From the NCBI GenBank assembly GCA_021300015.1, contig JAJTFB010000007.1, forward strand, positions 1 to 64,000: a stretch of 64,000 nucleotides of DNA. Direction: 5' to 3'. Position 1 is the stretch's first letter, and every line of letters begins with the position of its first letter. Of the stretch, positions 44,807-55,667 are shown one piece after another. Under the pieces are notes generated by a model. It ran no database searches. It had not been told where the DNA came from and saw only the letters and a list, made by a program, of their open reading frames with translations. This DNA comes from Pirellula sp. Its GTDB lineage: Bacteria; Planctomycetota; Planctomycetia; Pirellulales; Pirellulaceae. Position numbers and translations under genes: made by a program.

Positions 44807-46450
44807 ATGATGAATCGTTCGATCCGATCCTTAAGTCTTCTTGCTTGGCTTGCACTGGGGCTCTACTGCCTTGGTCAAAGCCCAGCGAATCCCGAAGTTT
44901 TTCCGCTGGTCTTGCAGTCCCAGCAACCGGTTGCCAAGGACGCAAGGAACCATCACAGGATCCTTCAGTCCGCACATTGGCCTGCCAAGAAAACCGCATT
45001 GATCATCTGCGATGTCTGGGACTCGCATCACTGCTTGAACGCGGTTCGCCGGGTGCAACAGGTCGCCCCTGCGATCGATCGCTTGGCCAAAGCCATACGC
45101 AGCCAAGGTGGAACGGTGATCCACGCACCGAGCGACTGTATCCCTTACTACAAGGATCACCTCGCAAGGCAACGCGCCGAGAAGATCACCCTCCGAGACG
45201 ACACACCGACGGACATCTCCAAATGGTGCGACCAAATCGACGGAGAAACTCAGGATCCTTATCCGGTCGATCAATCCGACGGAGGGGAAGACGACGATCC
45301 AGCCGAACACGCTCAATGGACCGAACGCCTGAAAAGTCTAGGGCGAAACCCGAAGTCCCCTTGGATACAACAAATCGATACCATCGAAATCGATCCCCAA
45401 CGAGATTACATCAGCGATTCAGGGCAAGAGATTTGGAATATCCTGAAATCCCAAGGGATCGAGCAAGTCGCCCTCTGCGGTGTGCATACGAATATGTGTG
45501 TCCTCGGAAGACCCTTCGGTCTGCGACAACTCAAGCAGCATGGGTTCCAAACTGTCCTGGTCAAAGACCTGACCGACACCATGTACAATCCAAACCGATG
45601 GCCTCACGTCAATCATTTCAGCGGTACCGATCGTGTAATCGATCATATCGAACGGGTGATTTGCCCTACGGTCACCAGCGATCAATGGCTAGGTGGAAAA
45701 CCGTTTCGATTCAAGAACGACACACGTAAGCATTGGGTCGTTCTGATCGCCGAAGACGAATACAAAACGGACGAAACACTGGTTCGTTGGGCACGCGAGC
45801 AACTCGATCGAGACTTCAAGGTTTCCTTGGTTCTGGCCGAGGCTGAGCAACCCAATCGATTGGTCGGACTCGAGGCTCTGGCCGATGCAGACGCACTGCT
45901 CGTGAGTGTACGAAGACGACCACTACCGGCAGACCAATTGAATGCGATCCGTGTTCGGACCTCAAGCCATGCATTTAGCCTACGTGGCAAAGCCCCATCG
46001 GCGGGACTTTCGGATTGGCCCGAGTTCGACGCAGAGGTCTTCGGCGGGAACTACACCAATCATTACGGAAACGATGAAGTCGCAAGTATCCAAGTGGCAT
46101 CCTACAGCGACCACCCATTGGTTGCCTCGAAAGATTTCGGAATCGAACTCTACCAAAGCCATGGGTCCTTGTACAAAGTCTCACCCCTGCGACCCGGAAC
46201 AAGGGTCCTTTGGAACGGAAAAATCCCCAACCAAGAAGCAGAACCCGTTGCATGGACCTTCGTTCGCGCCGATGCAGGTCGTTCGTTCTACACCTCGTTG
46301 GGCCACCAAAGCGATTTTGAAAACGACCTTTTTTCAGCGCTCCTGCTCAACGCGGCACATTGGCTTGTCGATAGCCCTCGACGCTTCCTACCCGCCGATA
46401 TCGAACACCAACAGCACATGGTCGAGCGAGGAGAAGGAAAGCAACGGTAA
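44807..46450 (+). CDS. Exported isochorismatase-like hydrolase fused to a ThuA-like domain
   Basis: A 547-residue protein with a signal peptide (about 1-25). The first half is a cysteine hydrolase of the isochorismatase/nicotinamidase type: Asp in LIICDVWDSHHC and nucleophile Cys near 231 in CGVHTNMCVLGRPFG. The second half (about 305-540) is ThuA-like, ending with TSLGHQSDFENDLFSALLLN and HWLVD. ThuA-like domains occur in sugar-utilisation proteins, often alone. It is followed by a PLP decarboxylase with a one-base overlap (TAATG), so the two are translated together. Substrate unknown. Confidence 0.8.
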   Translation: MMNRSIRSLSLLAWLALGLYCLGQSPANPEVFPLVLQSQQPVAKDARNHHRILQSAHWPAKKTALIICDVWDSHHCLNAVRRVQQVAPAIDRLAKAIRSQGGTVIHAPSDCIPYYKDHLARQRAEKITLRDDTPTDISKWCDQIDGETQDPYPVDQSDGGEDDDPAEHAQWTERLKSLGRNPKSPWIQQIDTIEIDPQRDYISDSGQEIWNILKSQGIEQVALCGVHTNMCVLGRPFGLRQLKQHGFQTVLVKDLTDTMYNPNRWPHVNHFSGTDRVIDHIERVICPTVTSDQWLGGKPFRFKNDTRKHWVVLIAEDEYKTDETLVRWAREQLDRDFKVSLVLAEAEQPNRLVGLEALADADALLVSVRRRPLPADQLNAIRVRTSSHAFSLRGKAPSAGLSDWPEFDAEVFGGNYTNHYGNDEVASIQVASYSDHPLVASKDFGIELYQSHGSLYKVSPLRPGTRVLWNGKIPNQEAEPVAWTFVRADAGRSFYTSLGHQSDFENDLFSALLLNAAHWLVDSPRRFLPADIEHQQHMVERGEGKQR

Positions 46451-48048
46451 TGGACAGATCAAAATACCAGGAATTAGTCAGCACTTTTTTTGAGTGGAAC
46501 CAACCCGAACTGGTGAAAATTTTCGCCGAACTGCTTTCGGCCGCCGCAGCAGAAAATGCACTAACGCCTGCTCAGATCATGAGCCAAAACTACGAGACGG
46601 CACGTGCAAACCCCGAGATCCATGAACTGCCCGGCAACCTCAAAGATGCCAGGGATGCCATCTTCCCCTACTTCTGGGGGACCGACAGTTGGAATAACCC
46701 TCTGCACTTGGAAAATGTCCGAGGACCGGCCAATCAAGCTTCCCTCATCGGTGCGATCGCTTGCCTGCTGAAAAATCCAAACCTCTGCACCGACCGGTAC
46801 AGCCAACGCTCCAATGAACTCGAAGTCAAAGCGATCACCGCACTGGCGAATCTGATTTTCTACCACACGATCGATCCCTGGGGCGTCTTTACCATCGGTG
46901 GCACAATCTCAAACCTTTACGGAGCAAAAATCGGCCTCGAAAAATGTGTCCCAGGAACCATGAAAACCGGTGTCTATGGGCATCGCATCGTAGGGATATG
47001 CTCCCAAGCTGGCCACTACTCAAACCAGACAGTCGCCGGTTGGCTCGGTATAGGCACCTCCAACCTGATCGAAATTCCTACCGACGCTAATCTGAGCATG
47101 CGCATCGATAAACTCGAAGAAACCCTCGATCGCTTGTACCAAGAAAAAACCATTGTGGCCTACATCTGCGCTACCCATGGAACCACCGACGGCTTCGGGA
47201 TCGATGACCTGCAAGCCATCCGCCAATGCGCCGAACACAAGGCGAAAGAATACTCGGTAACCATGCCGCAAATCCACTGCGATGCGGCCGTCGGATGGAC
47301 GATGGCCGTCTTGACCGACTACGATCGAACCCTCAATCCACTGAAGTTCGAGCCGGGCCTTCTGAGAATGATCGAAAGAGCACAAAAGCAAAACGTGGGA
47401 CTCCGATATGCCGATAGCATCACGATCGATTTCCATAAATTCGGAAGAGGCCACTACCCGTCAAGCGCGTTTATCGTGAACCGAAAAGAGGACTTGAAGT
47501 ACCTCGCAAGGACCGTAAGCGATACTCCTTATTTCTCCGATGCCGATGCAAGCCGCGACCCAGCCTTGTTCACCCTAGAGTGCTCTCGGCCGGCCATCGG
47601 CCCTTATGCGGTCATCGCCTCCCTCAATGGGATTGGACTTGCAGGTTGGCAGATGCTCGTCGGTCGAAGTCTCGAGTTAGCCGACCGGCTCAAAGAGCGG
47701 CTCGCCAAGGTCGAGCATTGCAAGGTGCTCAATGCCGGAACGACAGGACCGAGCGTCAATTGGTGGGTCTTGCCCAAAGGCCGCAATGCGCAGGAGATCT
47801 TCGAGCGATTGGAACGCGACGAACTGACGGCCGAACAACGGCAGCGTTACTCCAAAGAGATACGGCACCTGTTCGATAAGCGGTTAAAAACCATGGATGC
47901 TGCGCTAGATGCGAGACTAGGCTTCACCACAAGCTTCGGATACTGCCCAAACGGCCACGATATACCAGCTTGGAAAGCCGTCTTTTTCAATCCCCGAACC
48001 ACCGATGAAATCGTAGATCGCATCGTCGCTAGCATCGAGGAATTGTAG
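46450..48048 (+). CDS. PLP-dependent decarboxylase (group II, glutamate/aromatic amino-acid type)
   Basis: A 532-residue fold-I decarboxylase. The PLP lysine is Lys330 in DFHKFGRGHYPSS; upstream TIGGTISNLYGAK and ICATHGTTDGFGIDDL with IHCDAAVGW give the cofactor-binding His/Asp set. It belongs to the group that includes glutamate, tyrosine and aromatic amino-acid decarboxylases, and the substrate cannot be read from sequence. ATG 46450 shares one base with the stop codon of the isochorismatase-ThuA gene. It is convergent with the SGNH-DUF1080 gene, 20 bases apart. Confidence 0.88.
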   Translation: MDRSKYQELVSTFFEWNQPELVKIFAELLSAAAAENALTPAQIMSQNYETARANPEIHELPGNLKDARDAIFPYFWGTDSWNNPLHLENVRGPANQASLIGAIACLLKNPNLCTDRYSQRSNELEVKAITALANLIFYHTIDPWGVFTIGGTISNLYGAKIGLEKCVPGTMKTGVYGHRIVGICSQAGHYSNQTVAGWLGIGTSNLIEIPTDANLSMRIDKLEETLDRLYQEKTIVAYICATHGTTDGFGIDDLQAIRQCAEHKAKEYSVTMPQIHCDAAVGWTMAVLTDYDRTLNPLKFEPGLLRMIERAQKQNVGLRYADSITIDFHKFGRGHYPSSAFIVNRKEDLKYLARTVSDTPYFSDADASRDPALFTLECSRPAIGPYAVIASLNGIGLAGWQMLVGRSLELADRLKERLAKVEHCKVLNAGTTGPSVNWWVLPKGRNAQEIFERLERDELTAEQRQRYSKEIRHLFDKRLKTMDAALDARLGFTTSFGYCPNGHDIPAWKAVFFNPRTTDEIVDRIVASIEEL

Positions 48049-48068
48049 TCGCCGAAGCGATCAATCCA

Positions 48069-49376
48069 CTACTTGGTGGCCACGGAGATCCGTATGCGTC
48101 GATACTCCATCTGGCCATGATCCCCCTCTAAACCGATCGGCCCCGAAGGAGGCAGTTTCAAGGCCCCTTCGATGAGCTCGCCATTGCACGTGCAAACCGC
48201 GACGTTGTCCTTGACCGTCACGACCAATTCGTTCCAGTCTTGAGGACGATATTGCTTGAGGTTCTTATAAGGACCAGCTAGGGGATAATCCCGGCACTGG
48301 AGCTGTGGTTCTCGGATGAATACACCACTGTCGGCGTTCGGAGTCGCTCGAAACTCGAGCTTCAGGACAAAGTCTCCTGCGAATTCTCGCTGGGTGTATA
48401 GCTGCTGGATCCTTCGCCCCTCAGAAGGTGTCGTCACAACAATCTTGCCATGGATCGCTGCGTAGCGACCGTCTGCGGTGGTCTGTTTGCCATCGAGGTT
48501 ATCATCTGCGGGCGCGGTTTTGGAACCAGCAAGTCGCCAGCCCGTTAAGTCCTTGCCGTTGGTCAAGGAGACGAAACCTGGTTCGAGAGTGAACGGATCC
48601 GGTTGAGTCTCGATGAGCCCTTGGGTAGCCAGGATCGGGCGGATAGCTGCCCCCCATTTGGCATAACCCAACGCGTTTGGATGAAGCAAATCAGGAAACT
48701 CCGACTCCTTAGCATCCCCTTGTTCATTGGCAAACAAAGTCCATGTGTCGACCATCGTGACTTGAGGAAAGTTCTTGGCCACATTGGCGATGGCCGCATT
48801 GATGGCTTGGATTTGATCGGACGGGCGTTTTTTCGATGCGGAGGCAGGGAAGATCTTGCAGAGAGTCACCGGGGTTTTCGGGGAATTCTTTTGGATCCCA
48901 GATAGGATCAGTTCGATGTTCTTCGACACGATCGCAGCATCGGCCCCTTCCTCCAAATCGTTGGTACCCATGAGCATCACGATCCCTTTGGGATTGAGCG
49001 CAAGAACATCCTTCTCAAGTCGCAACAGCATGCCTCGGGTCGTATCGCCACTGATGCCACGATTGGCAACCTGAAGTCCCGGGAAGGACTTGCCCATGTC
49101 ATCCCCCCAGCCCTGGGTGATCGAATCGCCTAGGAAAACGACGGCATTTTGGTCGGCTTGCGTCCTGGTTGCCCATAGAGTGCGTCGCTCATTCCAAAGG
49201 TTTCGAAACCAATCGGCGCGTCGGATCGGGCCTACGCCAGCCAACCCTTCGTCCGTCGCCGGAATCGCGAGCGAATCATCGGACCGTTGAGCCCACAGCG
49301 CCTGAGGCCCTGCGAACCCAAGAAGGGAAAAGGAGATACCGACAACGACGCAGCGGAGGGATGTAAGTGGTTTCAT
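48069..49376 (-). CDS. Exported SGNH/GDSL hydrolase fused to DUF1080 (3-keto-disaccharide hydrolase)
   Basis: A 435-residue exported protein: signal peptide 1-30, then an SGNH hydrolase domain with FLGDSITQGWGDD (Ser nucleophile), NRGISGDTTRGML, MGTNDLEEGAD, and DLLHPNALGY (Asp/His). The C-terminal DUF1080 lectin-like jelly roll (about 245-435, FVSLTNGKDLTGWRLAG through IGLEGDHGQMEYRRIRI) is now linked to 3-keto-disaccharide hydrolases. It looks like a surface enzyme for acylated polysaccharides (inference). Confidence 0.88.
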   Translation of the reverse strand: MKPLTSLRCVVVGISFSLLGFAGPQALWAQRSDDSLAIPATDEGLAGVGPIRRADWFRNLWNERRTLWATRTQADQNAVVFLGDSITQGWGDDMGKSFPGLQVANRGISGDTTRGMLLRLEKDVLALNPKGIVMLMGTNDLEEGADAAIVSKNIELILSGIQKNSPKTPVTLCKIFPASASKKRPSDQIQAINAAIANVAKNFPQVTMVDTWTLFANEQGDAKESEFPDLLHPNALGYAKWGAAIRPILATQGLIETQPDPFTLEPGFVSLTNGKDLTGWRLAGSKTAPADDNLDGKQTTADGRYAAIHGKIVVTTPSEGRRIQQLYTQREFAGDFVLKLEFRATPNADSGVFIREPQLQCRDYPLAGPYKNLKQYRPQDWNELVVTVKDNVAVCTCNGELIEGALKLPPSGPIGLEGDHGQMEYRRIRISVATK

Positions 49377-49777
49377 ACGCTACACTTTGAACGAAAAATG
49401 CCCCAGATGCAAGGACGCGAAGGGAAAAAGCAAACGCGGAAAGAAGGAAACGCAAAGGCGCAAAGGCGCAAGGACGCAAAGGGGAAGAAAAGAAAAGAAA
49501 AGAAAAGAAAGGAAAGGAAAGGAATTAGAAAAGAAGAAGAAGAATTGAGAAGGAGATGTCCAAAGAGGAAGAAAGCCGCGAGCATAGCTACCAACACCTA
49601 TCAACTCAAGGTCCATCCAGAGCCCACGAATTTCTCGAGTATATCTCCACCCCCTACCCTACCCTTCCCTTCCCTACCCTTCCCTACCCTACCCTCTTCC
49701 CTCTTCCCTTTGCGTCCTTGCGCCTTTGCGCCTTTGCGTTCCCTTCTTTTTCTTCCCGCGTTCACGGTCTGCGCGGA
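49377..49777. other. Low-complexity spacer with purine and pyrimidine tracts
   Basis: No gene supported. It contains a purine-rich stretch (about 49484-49560, AAGAAAAGAAAAG repeats then GGAAAGGAAAGG) and a pyrimidine-rich stretch (about 49650-49710, CCCTACCCT and CCCTTCCCT repeats). The two arms of the inverted repeat lie beside them. Confidence 0.7.
49450..49740. repeat. 35-base perfect inverted repeat (arms 49450-49484 and 49706-49740)
   Basis: The left arm reads AACGCAAAGGCGCAAAGGCG and continues to AAAGGG; the right arm is its exact reverse complement (CCCTTTGCGTCC... GCGTT). Arms are 221 bases apart. Flanks beyond the arms stay roughly complementary (purine versus pyrimidine). The inner AAAGGCGCAAAGG unit is itself a short tandem. 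Confidence 0.85.
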
Positions 49778-50644
49778 TCAAACCCGCATCTTCTCGAAGA
49801 ATGAGTTTTGCAAACGGCTCGCATAGCGGTAAGGGTTCGTCACCAAGACGACGGAGCGTTTCGGGCGCACGCCCGCGAGCGATCGATAGACCCGCTCTGG
49901 GCTCCGATCGATCAGGGCAGCCATTTGCGGGATCAGACTCACTCCGTGCCCGAGCGAGACGAGTTCTTGAAGCATCGCAAGTTGCGATGTTCGCTCCATC
50001 GTCAGCGGAAACATATTTTTTTGGTGGCAAAAGGAGATCACATTGGTCGTCAAACAATGGGCTTCACCCATCAAGATAAAGGTGCGATGTTCCAGGTCGG
50101 ACCACCGCACGGATTCCTTTTGGGCCAAAGGGTCCGTGTGGCTGACGAGCAACTTGAGCTCCTCGTCGAAGAGAGTCTCGACTTGCAGGTATCTACTCTC
50201 GATCGGTAGGGCAGCGATAGCAACATCCACCTCGCCGTCATGCAATCTGCGCAACAGATTCGCTGTTGTATCTTCTTGGACAACCACTTTTGCGCTTGGG
50301 AACTGCGATTGAAACGCGCGTAGTCGTGTAGGCAAAAAGTAAGGGGCGATTGTCGGGATCGCCCCGACACGTATCGTTCCGTGTTGTCCGTCATCGCTCA
50401 GTTCGGTTTGGATGTCTTCGACCCGTCCGAGCAACTCCCTGGCTCGCAGTTCCAAGGTCCGACCTGCTTCGGTCACGACGACCTTTCTGGATTGACGATT
50501 GAGCAATGGGCGGCCTAATTGCTCCTCGAGCCGCAGTATAGACCGACTCAGGGCCGATTGGGACATTCCGATATCCTCGGCAGCCCGAGAAAAATTGCCC
50601 CAGCGCACCACACTCAAGAAATGTCGAAGTTGATCGAACTCCAT
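49778..50644 (-). CDS. oxyR: LysR-family regulator, OxyR type
   Basis: A 288-residue LysR-type regulator: N-terminal HTH (residues 1-60, FLSVVRWGNFSRAAEDIGMSQ) and a substrate domain with Cys197 and Cys206 in AHCLTTNVISFCHQKN. The C-X8-C pair sits where E. coli OxyR has Cys199 and Cys208, which form the peroxide-sensing disulfide. It is divergent from katG, with a 240-base spacer that carries ATGCAT repeats. OxyR activates peroxide-detoxifying genes. The symbol rests on cysteine position and neighbourhood. Confidence 0.85.
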   Translation of the reverse strand: MEFDQLRHFLSVVRWGNFSRAAEDIGMSQSALSRSILRLEEQLGRPLLNRQSRKVVVTEAGRTLELRARELLGRVEDIQTELSDDGQHGTIRVGAIPTIAPYFLPTRLRAFQSQFPSAKVVVQEDTTANLLRRLHDGEVDVAIAALPIESRYLQVETLFDEELKLLVSHTDPLAQKESVRWSDLEHRTFILMGEAHCLTTNVISFCHQKNMFPLTMERTSQLAMLQELVSLGHGVSLIPQMAALIDRSPERVYRSLAGVRPKRSVVLVTNPYRYASRLQNSFFEKMRV

Positions 50645-50745
50645 CTTTTTGCTCCTTAGCCCGAATGGAAACGGCCCGAATCCAAACGGCCCGAATCCAA
50701 ACCGCGGTGGGGCGGTCAGACCGCATTAAAACCAGGGATTCTGCT

Positions 50746-50785
50746 ATGCATTAAACGCATGCAATGTATCCAATAAATGCATTGG
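50746..50785. promoter_or_regulatory. Candidate OxyR operator: ATGCAT-type repeats in the oxyR-katG spacer
   Basis: ATGCATT (50746-50752) and AATGCAT (50776-50782) are inverted, with GCATGC (50757-50762) and a CCAAT/ATTGG pair (50770-50785) between or around. Elements recur about every 10-11 bases, a spacing OxyR tetramers are known to contact. The E. coli ATAG consensus is not conserved, so it is only a candidate. Confidence 0.35.
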
Positions 50786-50803
50786 ACGCAACAAATCATT
50801 TAG

Positions 50804-53359
<2,556 letters not shown>

Positions 53360-53390
53360 TCCGCTTTGGTAGCCAGATAAAAAGCTTCTA

Positions 53391-53427
53391 TCGCGCCGTT
53401 GGAATCCCCAACGGCGCGATTTTTTTT
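53391..53427 (+). terminator. Strong Rho-independent terminator of katG
   Basis: A perfect 12-base-pair stem, TCGCGCCGTTGG with CCAACGGCGCGA, around AATCC and followed by eight T residues. It is the clearest terminator in the window. Confidence 0.95.
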
Positions 53428-53502
53428 CAGGCTCTCCCGTGAAATTTGGGGGTAAAAAAATCTAAGAGCCCTGAGCGACAGCGTTTTTCTCGTTCTCCGG
53501 CC

Positions 53503-53600
53503 GTAGCCACCTGTCGCCGTAGCCACCTGTCGCACTAGCCACCTGTCGCCAGACGGTGGAAGCGTTACTCGCACGGCCGTCCACCGCTTGGCAGCGGATG
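53503..53600. repeat. GTAGCCACCTGTC dispersed element (copy B)
   Basis: Three 16-base units: GTAGCCACCTGTCGCC (53503), GTAGCCACCTGTCGCA (53519), CTAGCCACCTGTCGCC (53535). They are followed by AGACGGTGGAAGCG, TTACTCGCAC and CCGTCCACCGCTTGG, as in copy A at 2811. The same bulged hairpin forms at the last unit. It sits in the spacer between katG and the LuxR-type gene, which is otherwise without genes. Confidence 0.85.
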
Positions 53601-53684
53601 GCTAAGTTTTGGCAGGGTTGATCAAAGGGGGACCCGAATTTTGTTTTCGATCGGAACGATTGGCATTTCTGACCTAAGGACATC

Positions 53685-54383
53685 TTAGCACAACCGTTTG
53701 CGTACGGCCCAAACAGCCGCTTGGGTTCGATCCGTAACCCCGATCTTGCGCAAGATATGTTGGACGTGCTCTTTGACCGTTTCGTAACTGATCGACAAAT
53801 CATCGGCGATCTGTCGATTGGTCATCCCACAGGATAATTTCATCAAAACATCGGACTCGCGCTGAGTCAGAGACATTTCTAAACCTGATACGCTCGGATC
53901 CATAGAGAAACAAGCCTGTATGCGTTTCAGCTCTTCCTTGTTCCAAAGATTCTGCCTTTGCAATGCGCAGTCGAGTTTTCTCAGGAGTTCCTGGGGACTA
54001 TCGGTCTTATGTACCGTTCCTAGAATCCCATTCCTGACACCTCGCATAAACAATTGAGGGGACTCTCCCCTTGCGAAAAATAGCAAGGGCATTCCAGGCC
54101 GATGCTCCGATAGATGCTTAGCCACGCCTACGGGATCCGTATCGTGCAATTCGATATCGATCAGACCGATCGGAGTTGGGCTTACCCCCTCGAAGATCGA
54201 CGAAGCGATACGATTTGGGCGTAGAGTATGGACTTTGTAGCGCATCGAGTTGTCCAAGATCGTTGCGATTCCGACCCTGTCGATGTCATACGTAGTCACC
54301 AATAGAAGATCATGAAGAAGTGTCACGGTGAGAGAAAAGTTCCGAGCAGTTGAACATCGAAATCGAAAAGAAGGTGGCGCCAA
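53685..54383 (-). CDS. LuxR/NarL-family regulator with degenerate receiver
   Basis: A 232-residue protein. The C-terminal LuxR-type HTH is strong (LTQRESDVLMKLSCGMTNRQ through TVKEHVQHILRKIGV, about 169-228). The N-terminal half looks like a receiver: the phospho-Asp is plausible in GLIDIEL, and Lys in TVHKTDS, but the acidic pair of the pocket is replaced (LLVTTYDIDRVG instead of LLVDDH). Phosphorylation is therefore doubtful. A GTG at 54326 would remove 19 unconserved N-terminal residues. Target genes unknown. It lies alone on the minus strand. Confidence 0.8.
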   Translation of the reverse strand: MAPPSFRFRCSTARNFSLTVTLLHDLLLVTTYDIDRVGIATILDNSMRYKVHTLRPNRIASSIFEGVSPTPIGLIDIELHDTDPVGVAKHLSEHRPGMPLLFFARGESPQLFMRGVRNGILGTVHKTDSPQELLRKLDCALQRQNLWNKEELKRIQACFSMDPSVSGLEMSLTQRESDVLMKLSCGMTNRQIADDLSISYETVKEHVQHILRKIGVTDRTQAAVWAVRKRLC

Positions 54384-54478
54384 GAGTTCGGCGGATCGAT
54401 CAACGGTCCTGCCAAATGGTGTGATGATAATTCATCACCACGGCGATTGGAACTAGGGGTAGCGGGTCGAACCGCAAG

Positions 54479-55645
54479 TTATCTTTTGGCTCGAAGTCCG
54501 GTGCAGATCGCTTCGAGATTTTCTCGATCCTTGGGGGCCTCAGGCAGGTCTTGATCGACCATGGCACCTAGCAAATACTCCCATACAAGACTGAGTTGCG
54601 ATTGCATATTGGATGTATTTGCAGTCATCACGACCACTGCATCTTGGTCGGGCAAAACGATGCAAAACTGCCCGTCCTTGCCGTCGCCACGGAAGGCATT
54701 ATGCCGGCATCGCCAGAATTGGTAACCGTAGCCTTGATTCCAATCGCTTGCCGCATCGCTCCCGTTGGACACCTGCTTAGTAGTGGCCTCTTGGACCCAA
54801 TCGCTGGGTATCAATTGCTGGTTCTCCCAAAGACCTTTTTGCAAATACAATTGACCGAACTTGGCGATATCCTCGGTCTTGAGGTAAAGCCCATAGCCCC
54901 CGATCGAGATACCTTGAGGGTTTTTATCCCATTTCGGAGCGTCGATCCCCAAGGGATCCAATAGGCGTGTTTGCAGATAATCGACGACGTTCTGGCCGGT
55001 GACCTTCTGGACGATCGCCGACTGCATAAAGGTTGCAGGAGTGTTGTAGCGGAAGAAGCTGCCTGGTTCCCTAGGGACAGGATGGGCCAAAAACGTTTTG
55101 ATCCAGTCTTGGGATGCTCGAAGGTTCGGTTCATCCTGATGGCCGGTCGACATGGTCAGCAAATCCAATACCCTCATGGACTTGAGATTCTCCGAGGGAT
55201 TCTCCGGCACCGCATCTGGGAAAAATCCCATGACCCGATCCTGGACCGATAACTTGCCATCCTGGACGGCCAATCCCACGGCCGTCGATGTGAACGACTT
55301 GCTCAACGACCAGAGCACATGGGGTTTATTCGCATCTTCAGGAGCCCACCAAGCTTCCGCAATGACCTTTCCATGCCTTAGCAGCATGAAGCTGTGCATC
55401 GAGTTGACTTTCTCATCGGCGGCTTGGATAAATTTCGCGATCGAGGCCGACGAAACACCTTGGGACTCAGGCGTGGCTCTGGGCAGTCGCACCGATTGCT
55501 TGTCTTGTTGTTTGTCTTGCTTGTCGAGCGTCCCGGTTGCCTGTGGCTGGATTTTTTGGGGATTGTCCTGTCCAAACAAGGCCGGGGTTCCCGTGCCCGA
55601 AGTGAATAAGCCCATCAAGGCCAACGAAACGGTCCTAGCTCGCAT
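54479..55645 (-). CDS. Exported beta-lactamase-fold serine hydrolase, second copy
   Basis: A 388-residue serine hydrolase. SxxK is SLSK in LWSLSKSFTST; the Tyr motif is YNT in FFRYNTPATFM. A signal peptide is at the N-terminus (MRARTVSLALMGLFTSGTGT), then a Gln/Lys/Asp-rich linker (DKQDKQQDKQ). ATG 55645 follows AAGGGA and lies 22 bases after the ABC transporter stop, so the two are probably co-transcribed. Substrate unknown. Confidence 0.85.
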   Translation of the reverse strand: MRARTVSLALMGLFTSGTGTPALFGQDNPQKIQPQATGTLDKQDKQQDKQSVRLPRATPESQGVSSASIAKFIQAADEKVNSMHSFMLLRHGKVIAEAWWAPEDANKPHVLWSLSKSFTSTAVGLAVQDGKLSVQDRVMGFFPDAVPENPSENLKSMRVLDLLTMSTGHQDEPNLRASQDWIKTFLAHPVPREPGSFFRYNTPATFMQSAIVQKVTGQNVVDYLQTRLLDPLGIDAPKWDKNPQGISIGGYGLYLKTEDIAKFGQLYLQKGLWENQQLIPSDWVQEATTKQVSNGSDAASDWNQGYGYQFWRCRHNAFRGDGKDGQFCIVLPDQDAVVVMTANTSNMQSQLSLVWEYLLGAMVDQDLPEAPKDRENLEAICTGLRAKR

Positions 55646-55667
55646 GAGAAAAATCCCTTGATCGGCA

